The notes under the pieces are model-generated. The model ran no database searches. It saw only the letters and a list, made by a program, of their open reading frames with translations, and had not been told where the DNA came from. Shown one piece after another: positions 10,489-19,877 of a stretch of 64,000 nt of DNA. Where the stretch lies: NCBI GenBank assembly GCA_964562015.1, contig CAZLRH010000001.1, positions 404,506 to 468,505 on the forward strand. The letters run 5' to 3'. Position 1 is the first letter of the stretch, and each line of letters opens with the position of its first letter. The stretch is from CAZLRH01 sp964562015 (GTDB lineage: Bacteria > Verrucomicrobiota > Verrucomicrobiia > Opitutales > JABDGR01). The position numbers and the translations under genes are program-made.

Positions 10489-12266
10489 TTTTCGCCCACC
10501 CCGCCGGCTGGTTCGCCCTGCTGGGCTGGCCGTTGCTGGTGCTGATCCACTGCCTGCAGCGCCAAAGCCGCCGGGTGGAAATCAACACGCTGTTTCTGCT
10601 CGAGCGCCAGGACGTCGAGAGCCGCGCGGGCCGGCGCCTCGATCGCTGGCGCAACTCGCGCCTGTTCTGGCTGCAAATGCTCGCAGTGCTTCTGCTCGCG
10701 TGGATGTTGAGCGGGCCGCGCTGGATTATCGCCGGCTCGCTGCAGCACATCGCTCTCGTGCTGGATAGTTCCCTTTCCATGGAGGCCTTTCGCCCGGACT
10801 TGCAGGCGGGGCTGGCCCGCGACACCGGCGCGCTGTCTCGCAGCGCGGCGATGACGGACTGGCTGCTGCTGGAGTCCGACCCCACGCGCGCACCCCTTTA
10901 TCACGGCGAAGACCGCAACGCGCTGCTGGCGGCCCTGTCGCGCTGGACGCCCAATCTCGGGCCGCACGATGCCGCCCCGGCCCTGCGGTCGGCGCGCGCC
11001 GCGGTGGGCAATGACGGCCTGGTGTTTTTTGTCACGGACCGCGCGCCGGAGGAAAATACGCTGCCCGCGCTCACCCTGCCGCTCGCCTATGGCCATGTGC
11101 TCGATAATGTCGGCGTGGCGGCCGCCTCGGCGGAAAAACACGAAGGCCAGCCGTTGTGGCGCGCGCTCGTGCGCAATTATTCCACCACGACGCAAAAACG
11201 CACCTGGTGGCTCGAAGCCGGCGGCCAGCGGACACCGCCGCAAACCTTGGAACTCGCGCCCGACCAGACCGTGGCCCTGCAAGGCGCGTTTCCCGAAGGT
11301 GCGGACCGGATCGTCTTGGCGCTGGAACCGGATGCCTTTGCGACGGACGACCGCGCCCCGCTGGTTTTGCCCCAGGCAAAATCGTTGCACTTGGCGGTGG
11401 CCGGCCCGGAGGATTTTGTCCACCTCGTGGAGCCGCTGACCCGCATGTTCGAGGGCGTGCAATCCTCCACCAAGGCAAGCGATGCGGATTTGCTCTTCAG
11501 CCTCGGGTCCGCGCCGACGGCACCGCCACCGTTGAATCAGATATTTTTCAGCGCGGCGGCCACTACGACTTCTCAACTCATCCATGCGCGGCCGGCGGCT
11601 GATCCCGACCCGTTGATGGAAGGGCTGAACTTCAGCGGCTTGATTTTTCAACCCGCGCCGGTGCTGACGCCCAAGCCGGAAGACACCACCTTGCTGTGGG
11701 ACGGCGCGACTCCGCTGATTTTTGTGCATCCGCAATCGGGCGGAGGCCGGACCTTGGTGTTCAATATCGATCCGCGGCATTCCAACCTCCTGCGACTTTC
11801 GGCTTTTGCACTGTTGGTGGACCGTTTTGCGGAGGAAGTCCGGCGCATGAAGGCGGCGGCGGAACGGGCGAATTATCTCGCCGGCCAACCGCTGCATTTG
11901 CTGATGCCGGCGCAAGCCCACGGCGCACGCCTTGAAACGACCGCGCTGGCGTCGAAAGACGACGCGACGAACGCACCCGCAATTATCACCGAATTGACCG
12001 CCGCCACCCTCAACCAGGCCCGCGCGCCGAGCCCGCCCGCTTTTTTTCGTGTGACCGTAGACGGTCAGCCCTGGCTCGACGGCGCCACCCAATTTCCGGA
12101 TCCGCGCGAATCCGATTTCCACGACGTGACGAAAATTCCGCTCGATGCCACTGCGCAGGCGGTGCGCGAGCAGTCGCACTCCCAGCCCGATTCGCTCACG
12201 CCGCTGTGGCTGCTGTTGCTGCTCGGCACGCTCCTGGCCTCCTGGCGCGCCGCCAGCTTTTCCTGA
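10479..12266 (+). CDS. BatA-like membrane protein with VWA domain
   Basis: 595-residue protein with the aerotolerance-regulator (BatA) N-terminal arrangement: a span at about 8-26, the segment RRVEINTLFLLERQ, and a second span at about 62-79. A VWA domain begins at about residue 90 with the MIDAS-like DSSLS at 96-100. A long extracytoplasmic region and a C-terminal span (LTPLWLLLLLGTLLASW, about 573-589) complete it. VWA proteins of this type are thought to be metal-dependent scaffolds remodelled by MoxR ATPases. The start overlaps the DUF58 stop by 10 bp. The exact cellular role is not known. Confidence 0.88.
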   Translation: MQLIFAHPAGWFALLGWPLLVLIHCLQRQSRRVEINTLFLLERQDVESRAGRRLDRWRNSRLFWLQMLAVLLLAWMLSGPRWIIAGSLQHIALVLDSSLSMEAFRPDLQAGLARDTGALSRSAAMTDWLLLESDPTRAPLYHGEDRNALLAALSRWTPNLGPHDAAPALRSARAAVGNDGLVFFVTDRAPEENTLPALTLPLAYGHVLDNVGVAAASAEKHEGQPLWRALVRNYSTTTQKRTWWLEAGGQRTPPQTLELAPDQTVALQGAFPEGADRIVLALEPDAFATDDRAPLVLPQAKSLHLAVAGPEDFVHLVEPLTRMFEGVQSSTKASDADLLFSLGSAPTAPPPLNQIFFSAAATTTSQLIHARPAADPDPLMEGLNFSGLIFQPAPVLTPKPEDTTLLWDGATPLIFVHPQSGGGRTLVFNIDPRHSNLLRLSAFALLVDRFAEEVRRMKAAAERANYLAGQPLHLLMPAQAHGARLETTALASKDDATNAPAIITELTAATLNQARAPSPPAFFRVTVDGQPWLDGATQFPDPRESDFHDVTKIPLDATAQAVREQSHSQPDSLTPLWLLLLLGTLLASWRAASFS

Positions 12267-12286
12267 AATAATCATTTTCCATCACC

Positions 12287-14854
12287 ATGCATTTTGAGGA
12301 ACCCATCTGGCTGTTGCTGCTGCCCGCCCTGGCGCTGTTGGGCTGGCAACGGCCGCGGCTGGAGTTGCACCGCCCGTTGCGCGTGGCGATTGCGGTCTTG
12401 CTGGCCCTGGCGCTGGCCGACCCGCAGTGGCAGCGGCTGGAGCCCGGCACGGATCTGTGGGTGCTGGTGGACCGCTCGACTTCGGCGGCGGATTTGCTCG
12501 GCCCGCGCCTCAACGAATGGGAAGGGCTGTTGCGCCATAGCATGGGCAGCAACGACCGGCTGCGGTTTGTGGACTTCGGCGAGGACGCCGTGGTGCGCCC
12601 CGAAGATGCCGGAGTCGTCTCCGAGGTGCAGCCCTACCAGACCCGCGTGGCCAATGCCCTGGGGCTGGCAGTGGCCCAGCACGATCCCAACCATGCCACG
12701 CGTTTCCTCCTGCTCACCGACGGCTATCCTACGGAGCCCCTCGGCGCCTCGACCGAACTGCTCCAGCGCTCGGGCATTTCCCTGGATTTGCGTTTCGTGG
12801 CGCTCGAAAAAGGCGTGGATTACCAACTGGATTCCATCGCGGCCCCGGCGCGGGTGATGGCGTCCGAACCGTTCGTCGTGGATGTGCGCATCCATGCCGA
12901 TGGCGCGGCCACGGGCAGCGTGCCCTACCAAATCCAGCGCGACGGCGCCACCGTGCTCGACGGCCGGGTCGACTTGATCAATGGCGTGGGCCGCGTGCGG
13001 GTGACGGACCGGCTCACGCACCCCGGCGCGGCGCATTACACGGCGCAAATTTTTCCAGAGGGCGATCCCCGCCCAGGCAATAATGCCTCCGACACCTGGG
13101 TCGAGTCCATCACGGGTCCGCACGTGTTGCTGATCACGGCCTTCGCCGACGACCCGGTGGCCGCCACCCTCACCGCCCAAGGCATCGCGGTTGATGTGGA
13201 AACGAACCCGGCGAATTTGAATGCAGGGCGGCTGACCGAGGCGCGGGCCGTCATCCTCAACGACGTGCCGGCCAACCAGATTCCCGCGGACTTCATGAAG
13301 CAGATGGAGTTTTTCGTGCGCGACCAAGGCGGCGGGTTAATGATGCTCGGCGGCAAAAACAGTTACGGCACCGGTGGGTATTACGGCTCGCGGCTGGACG
13401 GTTTGCTGCCGGTTTCGATGGAGCAAAAGGAGGAAAAGCGCAAACTCGAGGTGGCCATGGCCATCGTGCTCGACCGGTCGGGCTCGATGGCCGCGGTGGT
13501 TTCCTCGGCCACGGGCGGAAAAGTGAAAATGGATTTGGCGGACGCTGGCTCCATGGAAGCCATCAAATTGCTCGGGCCGAAGGACGCCGTCGCGGTCTTT
13601 GCGGTAGACACGGAAGCGCACCCGATCGTGCCGCTGTCCACGGTTGAACCCGGCCGGGCCGCACTGATGGAAAGTGTTTCGCGCATTCACGCCGGCGGCG
13701 GGGGCATTTTTGTGTACAACGGGCTGGTGGCCGCCCACCAGGAATTACAGAGAATTCAAACCGGCCAAAAACACATTATCCTCTTTGCCGACGCCAACGA
13801 CGCGAAACAGCCGGACGATTACATCCGTTTGCTCGACACCATGACCGCGGAGGGCATCACGGTGTCAGTCATCGGCCTGGGCAGCCCCACCGACCAGGAC
13901 GCGAATTTTCTCAAGGACATCGCCGATCGCGGCCACGGGCGGATTTTCTTCAACGCCAACGCCAATGACCTGCCCGGCATTTTCGCGCAAGACACCGTGG
14001 CCGTGGCGCGCTCGCGGTTTATTGACGAGGCCACGCCCATCCAGGGCACGGCGACTTGGCTCGAACTGGCGGCCCGGCCCATCGACTGGTTCCCGCAAGT
14101 GGACGGCTACAATGTTTGCTACCTGCAGCCGCAGGCCACCACCGCCGCGCTGACCTCCGATGACAATGCCTCGCCGCTGGTGGCGTTTTGGAACCGCGGC
14201 GCGGGCCGGGCCATAGCCGTGACTTTTCCGCTGGCGGGAAACTTTTCCGATTCGTCGCGCGCCTGGCCAGCCTATGGCGATTTCATCACCACCATGACGC
14301 GGTGGGTCATGGGCACGGCCACGCCGCCGGGACTCGGCGTGAAAGCGCACCTTGAAGGTGATCAACTCGTGGTCGATTTATATTACGACACCGACCAGGA
14401 AAAGGAATTAGCCCTGCATTTTCCGCAATCCGTCGTCAGCCAGGGCGGGATGGACGAACGCAAGCAATTGACATGGGAGCGCCTCGAGCCCGGACATTTT
14501 CAAGCCCGGACGCGTTTGGCGCCGGGCAAACCCGCGGTAGGCGCAGTGCAAGTGGGGCAGCACGCGCTGCCGTTCGGACCGCTGGCGCCGGGGCTCGACT
14601 TGGAGTGGCATCGCGACTCCGCCGGCCCACGCTCCCTGCGCTCGCTCTCGGCGGCCACCGGCGGCCGAGAATTGGCGGAACTCCGCGACGCCTGGCGGGA
14701 CACCGGCCAGCACCGCTTCCTTAGCTTGCGTTCAGCGCTGCTGATTTTGCTCGTCCTGGCCGTGGTGGCCGAGGCGCTGACCACGCGCCTGGGCGTGCTG
14801 ACGCGCTGGCGGCGAAAAAATGAACTGCCGCCCAAGGTTCCAGCCGCTTCCTAA
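12287..14854 (+). CDS. Large membrane protein with VWA and glutamine amidotransferase-like domains
   Basis: 855-residue protein and last gene of the operon. Two N-terminal spans (about 6-20 and 31-46) are followed by a first VWA-like domain with DRSTS at 62-66. A CARDB/BatA-like beta region comes next. A class-I glutamine-amidotransferase-like fold (from PHVLLITAFADD, about 280-385) contains GGLMMLGGKNSYGTGGY. A second, better conserved VWA domain carries LDRSGSM near 396-401. A C-terminal span lies at about 815-835. I see no cysteine nucleophile in the amidotransferase-like part, so it is likely a structural version. This resembles the planctomycete/verrucomicrobial large VWA proteins. A hairpin at 14881-14913 follows. 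Confidence 0.88.
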   Translation: MHFEEPIWLLLLPALALLGWQRPRLELHRPLRVAIAVLLALALADPQWQRLEPGTDLWVLVDRSTSAADLLGPRLNEWEGLLRHSMGSNDRLRFVDFGEDAVVRPEDAGVVSEVQPYQTRVANALGLAVAQHDPNHATRFLLLTDGYPTEPLGASTELLQRSGISLDLRFVALEKGVDYQLDSIAAPARVMASEPFVVDVRIHADGAATGSVPYQIQRDGATVLDGRVDLINGVGRVRVTDRLTHPGAAHYTAQIFPEGDPRPGNNASDTWVESITGPHVLLITAFADDPVAATLTAQGIAVDVETNPANLNAGRLTEARAVILNDVPANQIPADFMKQMEFFVRDQGGGLMMLGGKNSYGTGGYYGSRLDGLLPVSMEQKEEKRKLEVAMAIVLDRSGSMAAVVSSATGGKVKMDLADAGSMEAIKLLGPKDAVAVFAVDTEAHPIVPLSTVEPGRAALMESVSRIHAGGGGIFVYNGLVAAHQELQRIQTGQKHIILFADANDAKQPDDYIRLLDTMTAEGITVSVIGLGSPTDQDANFLKDIADRGHGRIFFNANANDLPGIFAQDTVAVARSRFIDEATPIQGTATWLELAARPIDWFPQVDGYNVCYLQPQATTAALTSDDNASPLVAFWNRGAGRAIAVTFPLAGNFSDSSRAWPAYGDFITTMTRWVMGTATPPGLGVKAHLEGDQLVVDLYYDTDQEKELALHFPQSVVSQGGMDERKQLTWERLEPGHFQARTRLAPGKPAVGAVQVGQHALPFGPLAPGLDLEWHRDSAGPRSLRSLSAATGGRELAELRDAWRDTGQHRFLSLRSALLILLVLAVVAEALTTRLGVLTRWRRKNELPPKVPAAS

Positions 14855-14880
14855 ATTCGCCGGACTCACCGGCCCATGCG

Positions 14881-14913
14881 AAAACTCTCGCCCGGCGGCA
14901 GCGCCGGAGTTTT
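14881..14913 (+). terminator. Probable intrinsic terminator of the MoxR/VWA operon
   Basis: A GC-rich inner stem CCGGCG/CGCCGG (14892-14897 with 14902-14907, 4-nt loop) is followed by AGTTTTA. The outer AAAACT (14881-14886) can pair with AGTTTT (14908-14913). It lies 27 bp after the operon's last stop codon and just before the peptidase start at 14926. The T-run is short, so termination may be partial. Confidence 0.5.
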
Positions 14914-14925
14914 ATACTGGTTCCC

Positions 14926-17028
14926 ATGTCCTTTCTCGATCCCGCTTTTACCCCCGCTTGGAGCCGGCTGACGGCTGACCGCGTCGAACCCGAAATCACG
15001 ACTGCGCTGGCGCAAGCCCAGCAGCGCATCGACGCCGTGGCCACGCAAGACCGCAGCCGCCTCACGTTTGCGAGCGTGCTGACCGCGCTTGACGATGCCA
15101 CCGAAACGCTGGACCGCGCGTGGAGTCGCGTCACCCATCTCGATGCCGTGTGCAATGCCCAGGCCTTGCGCGCCGCGCACAATGCGATGCTGCCGAAGGT
15201 CACCGATTTTTACACCCGCATCAGCCTGAATGAAGAACTCTGGCGCATGCTCCAGGCCTACGCCGCCACGCCCGAAGCGAAGGCGTTGACCGGCACGCGA
15301 CGCCGCTTCCTCACCGAGACCTTGGAAAATTTTCGCGAGTCGGGCGCGGATTTGCCGCCCGCGGGCAAACGCGAGCTCGAGCGCCTCAATTCCGAATTGT
15401 CAGCCGCGACGCAAAAATTCTCCGAAAATGTCCTCGATGCCACCAATGCCTGGGAACTGGTCGTCACCGACGAGGCCCGGCTGGCGGGCTTGCCGGAAAG
15501 CGCCCGTTCCGCGGCGCGGCAAAGTTTCCTGCAAAAAAATCCTGACGCCGGCGAACGGCCGGGCTGGCGCTTCACCCTGCACACGCCGTCATACCTGCCG
15601 TTGATGAAGCATGCCCAGGACGACAACCTGCGCCGCACGGCGTGGACAGCGGCGACCGGCGTCGGCCGCCAGGCGCCTTATGACAATGCGGCGCTGATGC
15701 AGCAGATTCTCGCCCTGCGCCAGGCCAAGGCCGTGCTTTTGGGCCGTCCGCATTTTCCCGATTTGGTGCTGGGCCGGCGCATGGCCAAGAGCGGCGCCAA
15801 CGCGTTGAAATTCGTCGAGAATTTGCACCAGCGCATCGTCGCGGAATTTGCGGTCGAGCAAAAGGCGCTCGAGGCCTTCAAGGCCGCGCGCACCGGCCAG
15901 CCGGCGGGTCCGCTCGAACCGTGGGAGGCAACGTATTGGGCCGAACAGCGCCGCCGCGCCGAGTATCATTTCGACGAGGAGGAACTGCGGCCTTACTTTT
16001 CCATCGAACGCGTGATCAACGGCCTGTTCCGGCTGACGGAAACTCTCTTCGATGTGAAGCTCATTGAGCGGCCCACGATTTTCCTCGAGCCCGGACAAAA
16101 TCGCACGACTCCGGAAGGCGCCGTCGAGGTATGGCATCCAGAGGTCAAATTTTATGAATTGCGCGATCGCGATGGCCGCCACCTCGGTTCATTTTTTGCG
16201 GACTGGCATCCGCGCGAGAGCAAACGGGGCGGCGCGTGGATGGACGCGCTCGAAACCGGCGGGCCGCGCACGGGCGGAAAGTTTGCGCCGCATCTGGGCC
16301 TCATCGCCGGCAACCTGACCGCGCCCGTCGCCGGCCAGCCCGCGTTGCTCACCCATGATGAAGTCTCCACCATCTTTCACGAATTCGGGCACTTGCTGCA
16401 TCATCTCTTCGGCACCGTCGAAATCAAGGCGCTCAACGGCATCCATGTGACGTGGGATTTCGTCGAGCTGCCGTCGCAGATTCTGGAAAACTGGACCTGG
16501 GAGCGCGGCGGGCTCGATTTTTTTGCGCGGCATTATCAAACCGGCGAACCGCTGCCGCCCGCGCTCTTGGAGAAAATGCGCGCGGCCCGCAACTACCTCG
16601 CAGCCAGCGGCATGATGCGCCAGCTCGCCTTCGGAAAAATGGATCTCGAATTACACCTCCATGCCGCCCTGCATCCGCCCGCGGATCTAGAAGCGTGGCT
16701 GCGGGAAAAAATGGCGGCCTATACGGCGCGTTACCGCACCGAGCCGCCGACCATCGCCGCCAAGTTCACCCATCTTTTCGCCAATCCCGTGGGCTACGCC
16801 GCCGGCTATTACTCGTACAAATGGGCGGAGGTGCTCGATGCCGATGCCTTCACCCGTTTTCAGCGCGAAGGCATTCTTAATCCGGCGACCGGAAAATCCT
16901 TTCGCGACACCATCCTGGCCCAGGGCAACAGCGCGCCGCCGGAGGAATTGTTTCGCAAATTCCTGGGCCGTGATCCCGATCCCCAGGCTCTCTTTATCCG
17001 CTGCGGATTGGCGGGCGGCCCGAACTAA
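14926..17028 (+). CDS. prlC: M3 family metallopeptidase (oligopeptidase A-like)
   Basis: 700-residue zinc oligopeptidase of the thimet/oligopeptidase A family, which degrades short peptides including cleaved signal peptides in the cytoplasm. The metal-binding HEFGH motif starts at His485 (HEFGHLLHH). The third ligand is expected in the downstream segment VELPSQILENW, also visible. The C-terminal substrate-binding signature GYAAGYYSYKWAEVLDAD is present. Length and motif spacing match oligopeptidase A (about 680 residues). There is no signal peptide. The symbol prlC reflects family similarity and is less certain than the family call. It sits immediately after a hairpin, so it may have its own promoter within 14855-14925. 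Confidence 0.9.
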   Translation: MSFLDPAFTPAWSRLTADRVEPEITTALAQAQQRIDAVATQDRSRLTFASVLTALDDATETLDRAWSRVTHLDAVCNAQALRAAHNAMLPKVTDFYTRISLNEELWRMLQAYAATPEAKALTGTRRRFLTETLENFRESGADLPPAGKRELERLNSELSAATQKFSENVLDATNAWELVVTDEARLAGLPESARSAARQSFLQKNPDAGERPGWRFTLHTPSYLPLMKHAQDDNLRRTAWTAATGVGRQAPYDNAALMQQILALRQAKAVLLGRPHFPDLVLGRRMAKSGANALKFVENLHQRIVAEFAVEQKALEAFKAARTGQPAGPLEPWEATYWAEQRRRAEYHFDEEELRPYFSIERVINGLFRLTETLFDVKLIERPTIFLEPGQNRTTPEGAVEVWHPEVKFYELRDRDGRHLGSFFADWHPRESKRGGAWMDALETGGPRTGGKFAPHLGLIAGNLTAPVAGQPALLTHDEVSTIFHEFGHLLHHLFGTVEIKALNGIHVTWDFVELPSQILENWTWERGGLDFFARHYQTGEPLPPALLEKMRAARNYLAASGMMRQLAFGKMDLELHLHAALHPPADLEAWLREKMAAYTARYRTEPPTIAAKFTHLFANPVGYAAGYYSYKWAEVLDADAFTRFQREGILNPATGKSFRDTILAQGNSAPPEELFRKFLGRDPDPQALFIRCGLAGGPN

Positions 17029-17104
17029 CGGCGGGCAAACGAGTTCCAAGTGGCCATTTTAAGGTCGCCGGGGTGCAACTTTTGGTCCTTAATTTGGGTT
17101 TACC

Positions 17105-17833
17105 ATGACTGGAACCCCTTGGAATCCTATGGTGAAATACACGCTCTGGCTGCGGGCGGTGGCCCTTGGCTGCTTCAGTTTGACGCTGGTTTCGTGTAGC
17201 GATTCGGGTCGTTCCGCGGATTTGCAGCAGCAATTGAGCGACCTCAACCAGCAAATGCGGGATCATGAGCAGTTGCTCGCGAATCAGGACAAGCAAATCG
17301 CGAAGCTGAGCACCCAGTTGGATTCGCTGCAAAAATTTCTGGAAAAACAAACCGACAAGACGGCGCAGCCGAGCCAGGTATCCGTTTCCATCGAGCCCGA
17401 CAAGAGCCAGGTCGTCACCCCGGAATTGATTCGCAAAGAGGTGGTCCAATATCTGGTAGGGTTTAATGCCCGCCTGTCCGCCGGCGTGCAATATCCCGCG
17501 TACGCGCAGGAACTTGGAGCGTTGAACTCGACCCTCGCGCAACTTTTGCTGGAAGTGGACAATCCCGGATTTGCCGAACAGGCCCGCAGCGTGATCAAAC
17601 AATACAACGTCGCCAGTGATTTATGGAGCAAGTTCATCGCCGAGAATACCGACTCCCTCGATCTCACGGCGGTGGAGCGCTACACTTACGCCCAGGCGGG
17701 CGTCACCTTTGTCGATGGCTACAAGATGCGCCTCACTGATATTTCCAAATTCTGGAAGGTCGCATTCGAGCAAACGCAGAAGCTGATTCAGTCCGAGAAA
17801 GACAGCGAGCCCGTGGCCGCGTTGTCGCCCTAA
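17105..17833 (+). CDS. Predicted coiled-coil lipoprotein
   Basis: 242-residue protein of unknown function. A lipoprotein signal ends in the lipobox LVSC with the acylated cysteine at residue 31, followed by SDSG. Residues about 37-85 have a strong heptad-like Leu/Gln pattern (LQQQLSDLNQQMRDHEQLL and onward) predicting a coiled coil. The remainder is helical with no recognised catalytic motif. An ATG at 17129 (MVKYTLWL) would give a shorter and equally good signal peptide. The gene is convergent with the histidine kinase gene, with only 22 bp between stop codons. Confidence 0.75.
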   Translation: MTGTPWNPMVKYTLWLRAVALGCFSLTLVSCSDSGRSADLQQQLSDLNQQMRDHEQLLANQDKQIAKLSTQLDSLQKFLEKQTDKTAQPSQVSVSIEPDKSQVVTPELIRKEVVQYLVGFNARLSAGVQYPAYAQELGALNSTLAQLLLEVDNPGFAEQARSVIKQYNVASDLWSKFIAENTDSLDLTAVERYTYAQAGVTFVDGYKMRLTDISKFWKVAFEQTQKLIQSEKDSEPVAALSP

Positions 17834-17855
17834 ACAGTTTCGCGCGGCGGAAACC

Positions 17856-19877
17856 TTAGTTCGGGGGCGGGCGGACAGCGGCCGCTTTTGCCCCACCCGG
17901 TGCGTCAAACAGTTGGCGAATGCGGAGGAGGAGCGCTTGCAGGGAAAAGGGTTTTTGCATGCGGGTGGTGTGGCTGTCGCCGGGCATAAATTCCTCGTCG
18001 GTGGCGTCGTAGCCGGACATGAAAAGCACGCGCAAGTCCGGCTGCTGGCGGCGCAATTCCGCAGCCACCCGGCGGCCCGGAATCTTCGGCAGCACCTGAT
18101 CCGCCAGTAGCAAGTCGAACTCGCCGGGCTGCTCCCGGAATCGCTCCAGGGCCTCGGCGCCGTCGCGCGCCACGGTGACGGAGTAGCCGTGGATTTCGAG
18201 AATGTTTTTTACGCAATCGGCAAAATTGACGTCATCTTCGACCAGCAGCACGCGCTCGTTGCCGCGCGGAGTGGCGGTGACCGACGAATCCGTTCCTTCG
18301 GTGGCGACCGCCAGGCGGGCCGCGGCGGGCAAAAAGATGGAGATGGTGGAGCCACGCTCCAGTTCGCTTTCTACCTCGATGTGCCCGTGGCTCTGCTGCA
18401 CGAGGCTGTACACCATGGCCAGGCCGAGGCCCGTACCCTTGCCCACTTCTTTTGTGGTGAAAAAAGGTTCAAAAATTTTGCCGCGAATATCCGGGGAGAT
18501 GCCTGTACCGTTATCGGAGACCGTGAGCCGGACGTACTCGCCCGCGCCGGGCAGATCCCGGGCCAGGGCTTCGGCGGCGGTGAAGACTCGCACGGAGGCC
18601 TGGATGACAATGCGGCCGTTTTCCGCGATGGCATCGCGCGAGTTGAGGCAGAGGTTGACGAGGATTTGGTCCACCTGGCCCGGGTCCATGTGCAAGAGCG
18701 GCAAACCCGGCGCAATTTCCAGCACCAGCTCGATGTTTTCCCGTATGAGCGGACGCAGCATCTTGTGCGCCTCCGTAACGATGTCGGCCAGTTGCACCAG
18801 GCGCGGAGTCGCGGGCGCCCGGCGGCTGAAGGTCATCAACTGCGAAACCAAATCCGCGCCGCGCTGGCCGGCCGCGCGAATGTTGCGGTAATATTTTTCC
18901 AGGGGATCGCCGGCCTTGACCTTGAGCAGCAACAGATCCGTAAACGAATTGATGATGGCCAGAAGGTTGTTGAAATCATGGGCGATCCCGCCCGCCAGCC
19001 GCCCCACGGCCTCCAACTTTTGCGACTGGCGCGCGCCCTCCTCCAACTGCCGCAACAAGGTGACGTCGCGGAAAATAATGACGCAACCGATGGCGCGGCC
19101 GGCGGCATCCTGCAACACCGTCGTTTGCACATGCACCTGGCGGTTCTCGCCCGTGGGGGCCACGAGCACCAGCGGATGCGCGGGTTCGGTGCGAAAACCC
19201 GGTTGCAGCAGGCGCTCGGCCAGGCCGGGTAATTGCGTCAGCGTTTCTTGTTCGCGCAAATCCAGCAATTCGCCGACCGGCTGTCCTTCGGCGGAAAAAC
19301 CGCGGCGCAGCAAAACTTTCCCCGCCGCGGGATTGAGGTAGGTGACGCGCCCGGCCATGTCCGCGGCCAGCACGCCGTCTTCGAGCGCGTCGAGGGTGGC
19401 GGCCAGGCGTTGTTCTCCCGCCCGATGCAGCTTGTCCAGGCGCGCCTTGTACAAGGCCATCTGGATCGTAATGAGCACTTCCTTTTCCCGGTAGGGTTTG
19501 AGCAGATAGGCAAAGGGCGCGGTCTGGCGGGCGCGCTCCAGGGTTACCTCGTCATGGTAGGCCGACAGGTAAATGACGGGGATGTCATAGCGGCGCTGGA
19601 GTTCCGTGGCGGCGGTGATGCCGTCCATCGTGCCCGGCAGATTGATGTCCATGAGGACCAGATCCGGCGGCGTGGCCCGCGCCAACTCGAGCGCCTGCTC
19701 CGCCTGCCGGGCCACTCCCGCCACCTTGTAGTCGGTGCGCAGGAGGATTTTCTGCAAAATGAACGCGGAGTTCGGATCGTCCTCGACAATCAAAATAAGC
19801 GCCGCGTCCGCGCCGGCGCTGGCAACAGCGGGGCCGGCGGCCGAGAGCAAGGGGGCGGGGGCCATGGTGACGGACAT
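17856..19877 (-). CDS. Hybrid sensor histidine kinase (REC-PAS-HisKA-HATPase-REC)
   Basis: 673-residue cytoplasmic two-component kinase with no membrane span. The N-terminal receiver domain (about 27-142) has phosphoacceptor Asp77 (VLMDINLPG). A PAS domain spans about 155-280. The HisKA H-box has His300 (GGIAHDFNNLL). The HATPase region has an N-box at 407-417 (LVNLCLNSRDA), G1 DNGTGI at 455-460 and G2 GTGLGLAMVYS at 481-491. The C-terminal receiver (about 542-655) has Asp593 (LLLADQVLP). The H-box type is that of PAS-linked kinases using an internal receiver. Input is probably through the N-terminal receiver and PAS rather than a transmembrane sensor. It diverges from a NarL-type regulator, a plausible but unproven partner, since NarL-type regulators usually pair with HisKA_3 kinases. 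Confidence 0.93.
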   Translation of the reverse strand: MSVTMAPAPLLSAAGPAVASAGADAALILIVEDDPNSAFILQKILLRTDYKVAGVARQAEQALELARATPPDLVLMDINLPGTMDGITAATELQRRYDIPVIYLSAYHDEVTLERARQTAPFAYLLKPYREKEVLITIQMALYKARLDKLHRAGEQRLAATLDALEDGVLAADMAGRVTYLNPAAGKVLLRRGFSAEGQPVGELLDLREQETLTQLPGLAERLLQPGFRTEPAHPLVLVAPTGENRQVHVQTTVLQDAAGRAIGCVIIFRDVTLLRQLEEGARQSQKLEAVGRLAGGIAHDFNNLLAIINSFTDLLLLKVKAGDPLEKYYRNIRAAGQRGADLVSQLMTFSRRAPATPRLVQLADIVTEAHKMLRPLIRENIELVLEIAPGLPLLHMDPGQVDQILVNLCLNSRDAIAENGRIVIQASVRVFTAAEALARDLPGAGEYVRLTVSDNGTGISPDIRGKIFEPFFTTKEVGKGTGLGLAMVYSLVQQSHGHIEVESELERGSTISIFLPAAARLAVATEGTDSSVTATPRGNERVLLVEDDVNFADCVKNILEIHGYSVTVARDGAEALERFREQPGEFDLLLADQVLPKIPGRRVAAELRRQQPDLRVLFMSGYDATDEEFMPGDSHTTRMQKPFSLQALLLRIRQLFDAPGGAKAAAVRPPPN

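Noticed and set aside
10347..12275. 642-residue minus-strand ORF opposite the BatA-like gene
   Set aside because: It mirrors the BatA-like coding region. The Arg/Gln/His-rich composition and lack of motifs mark a shadow.
17834..17855. Possible bidirectional terminator between the lipoprotein and kinase genes
   Set aside because: Only a 5-bp GTTTC/GAAAC stem is possible, with no T-run; too weak to call.
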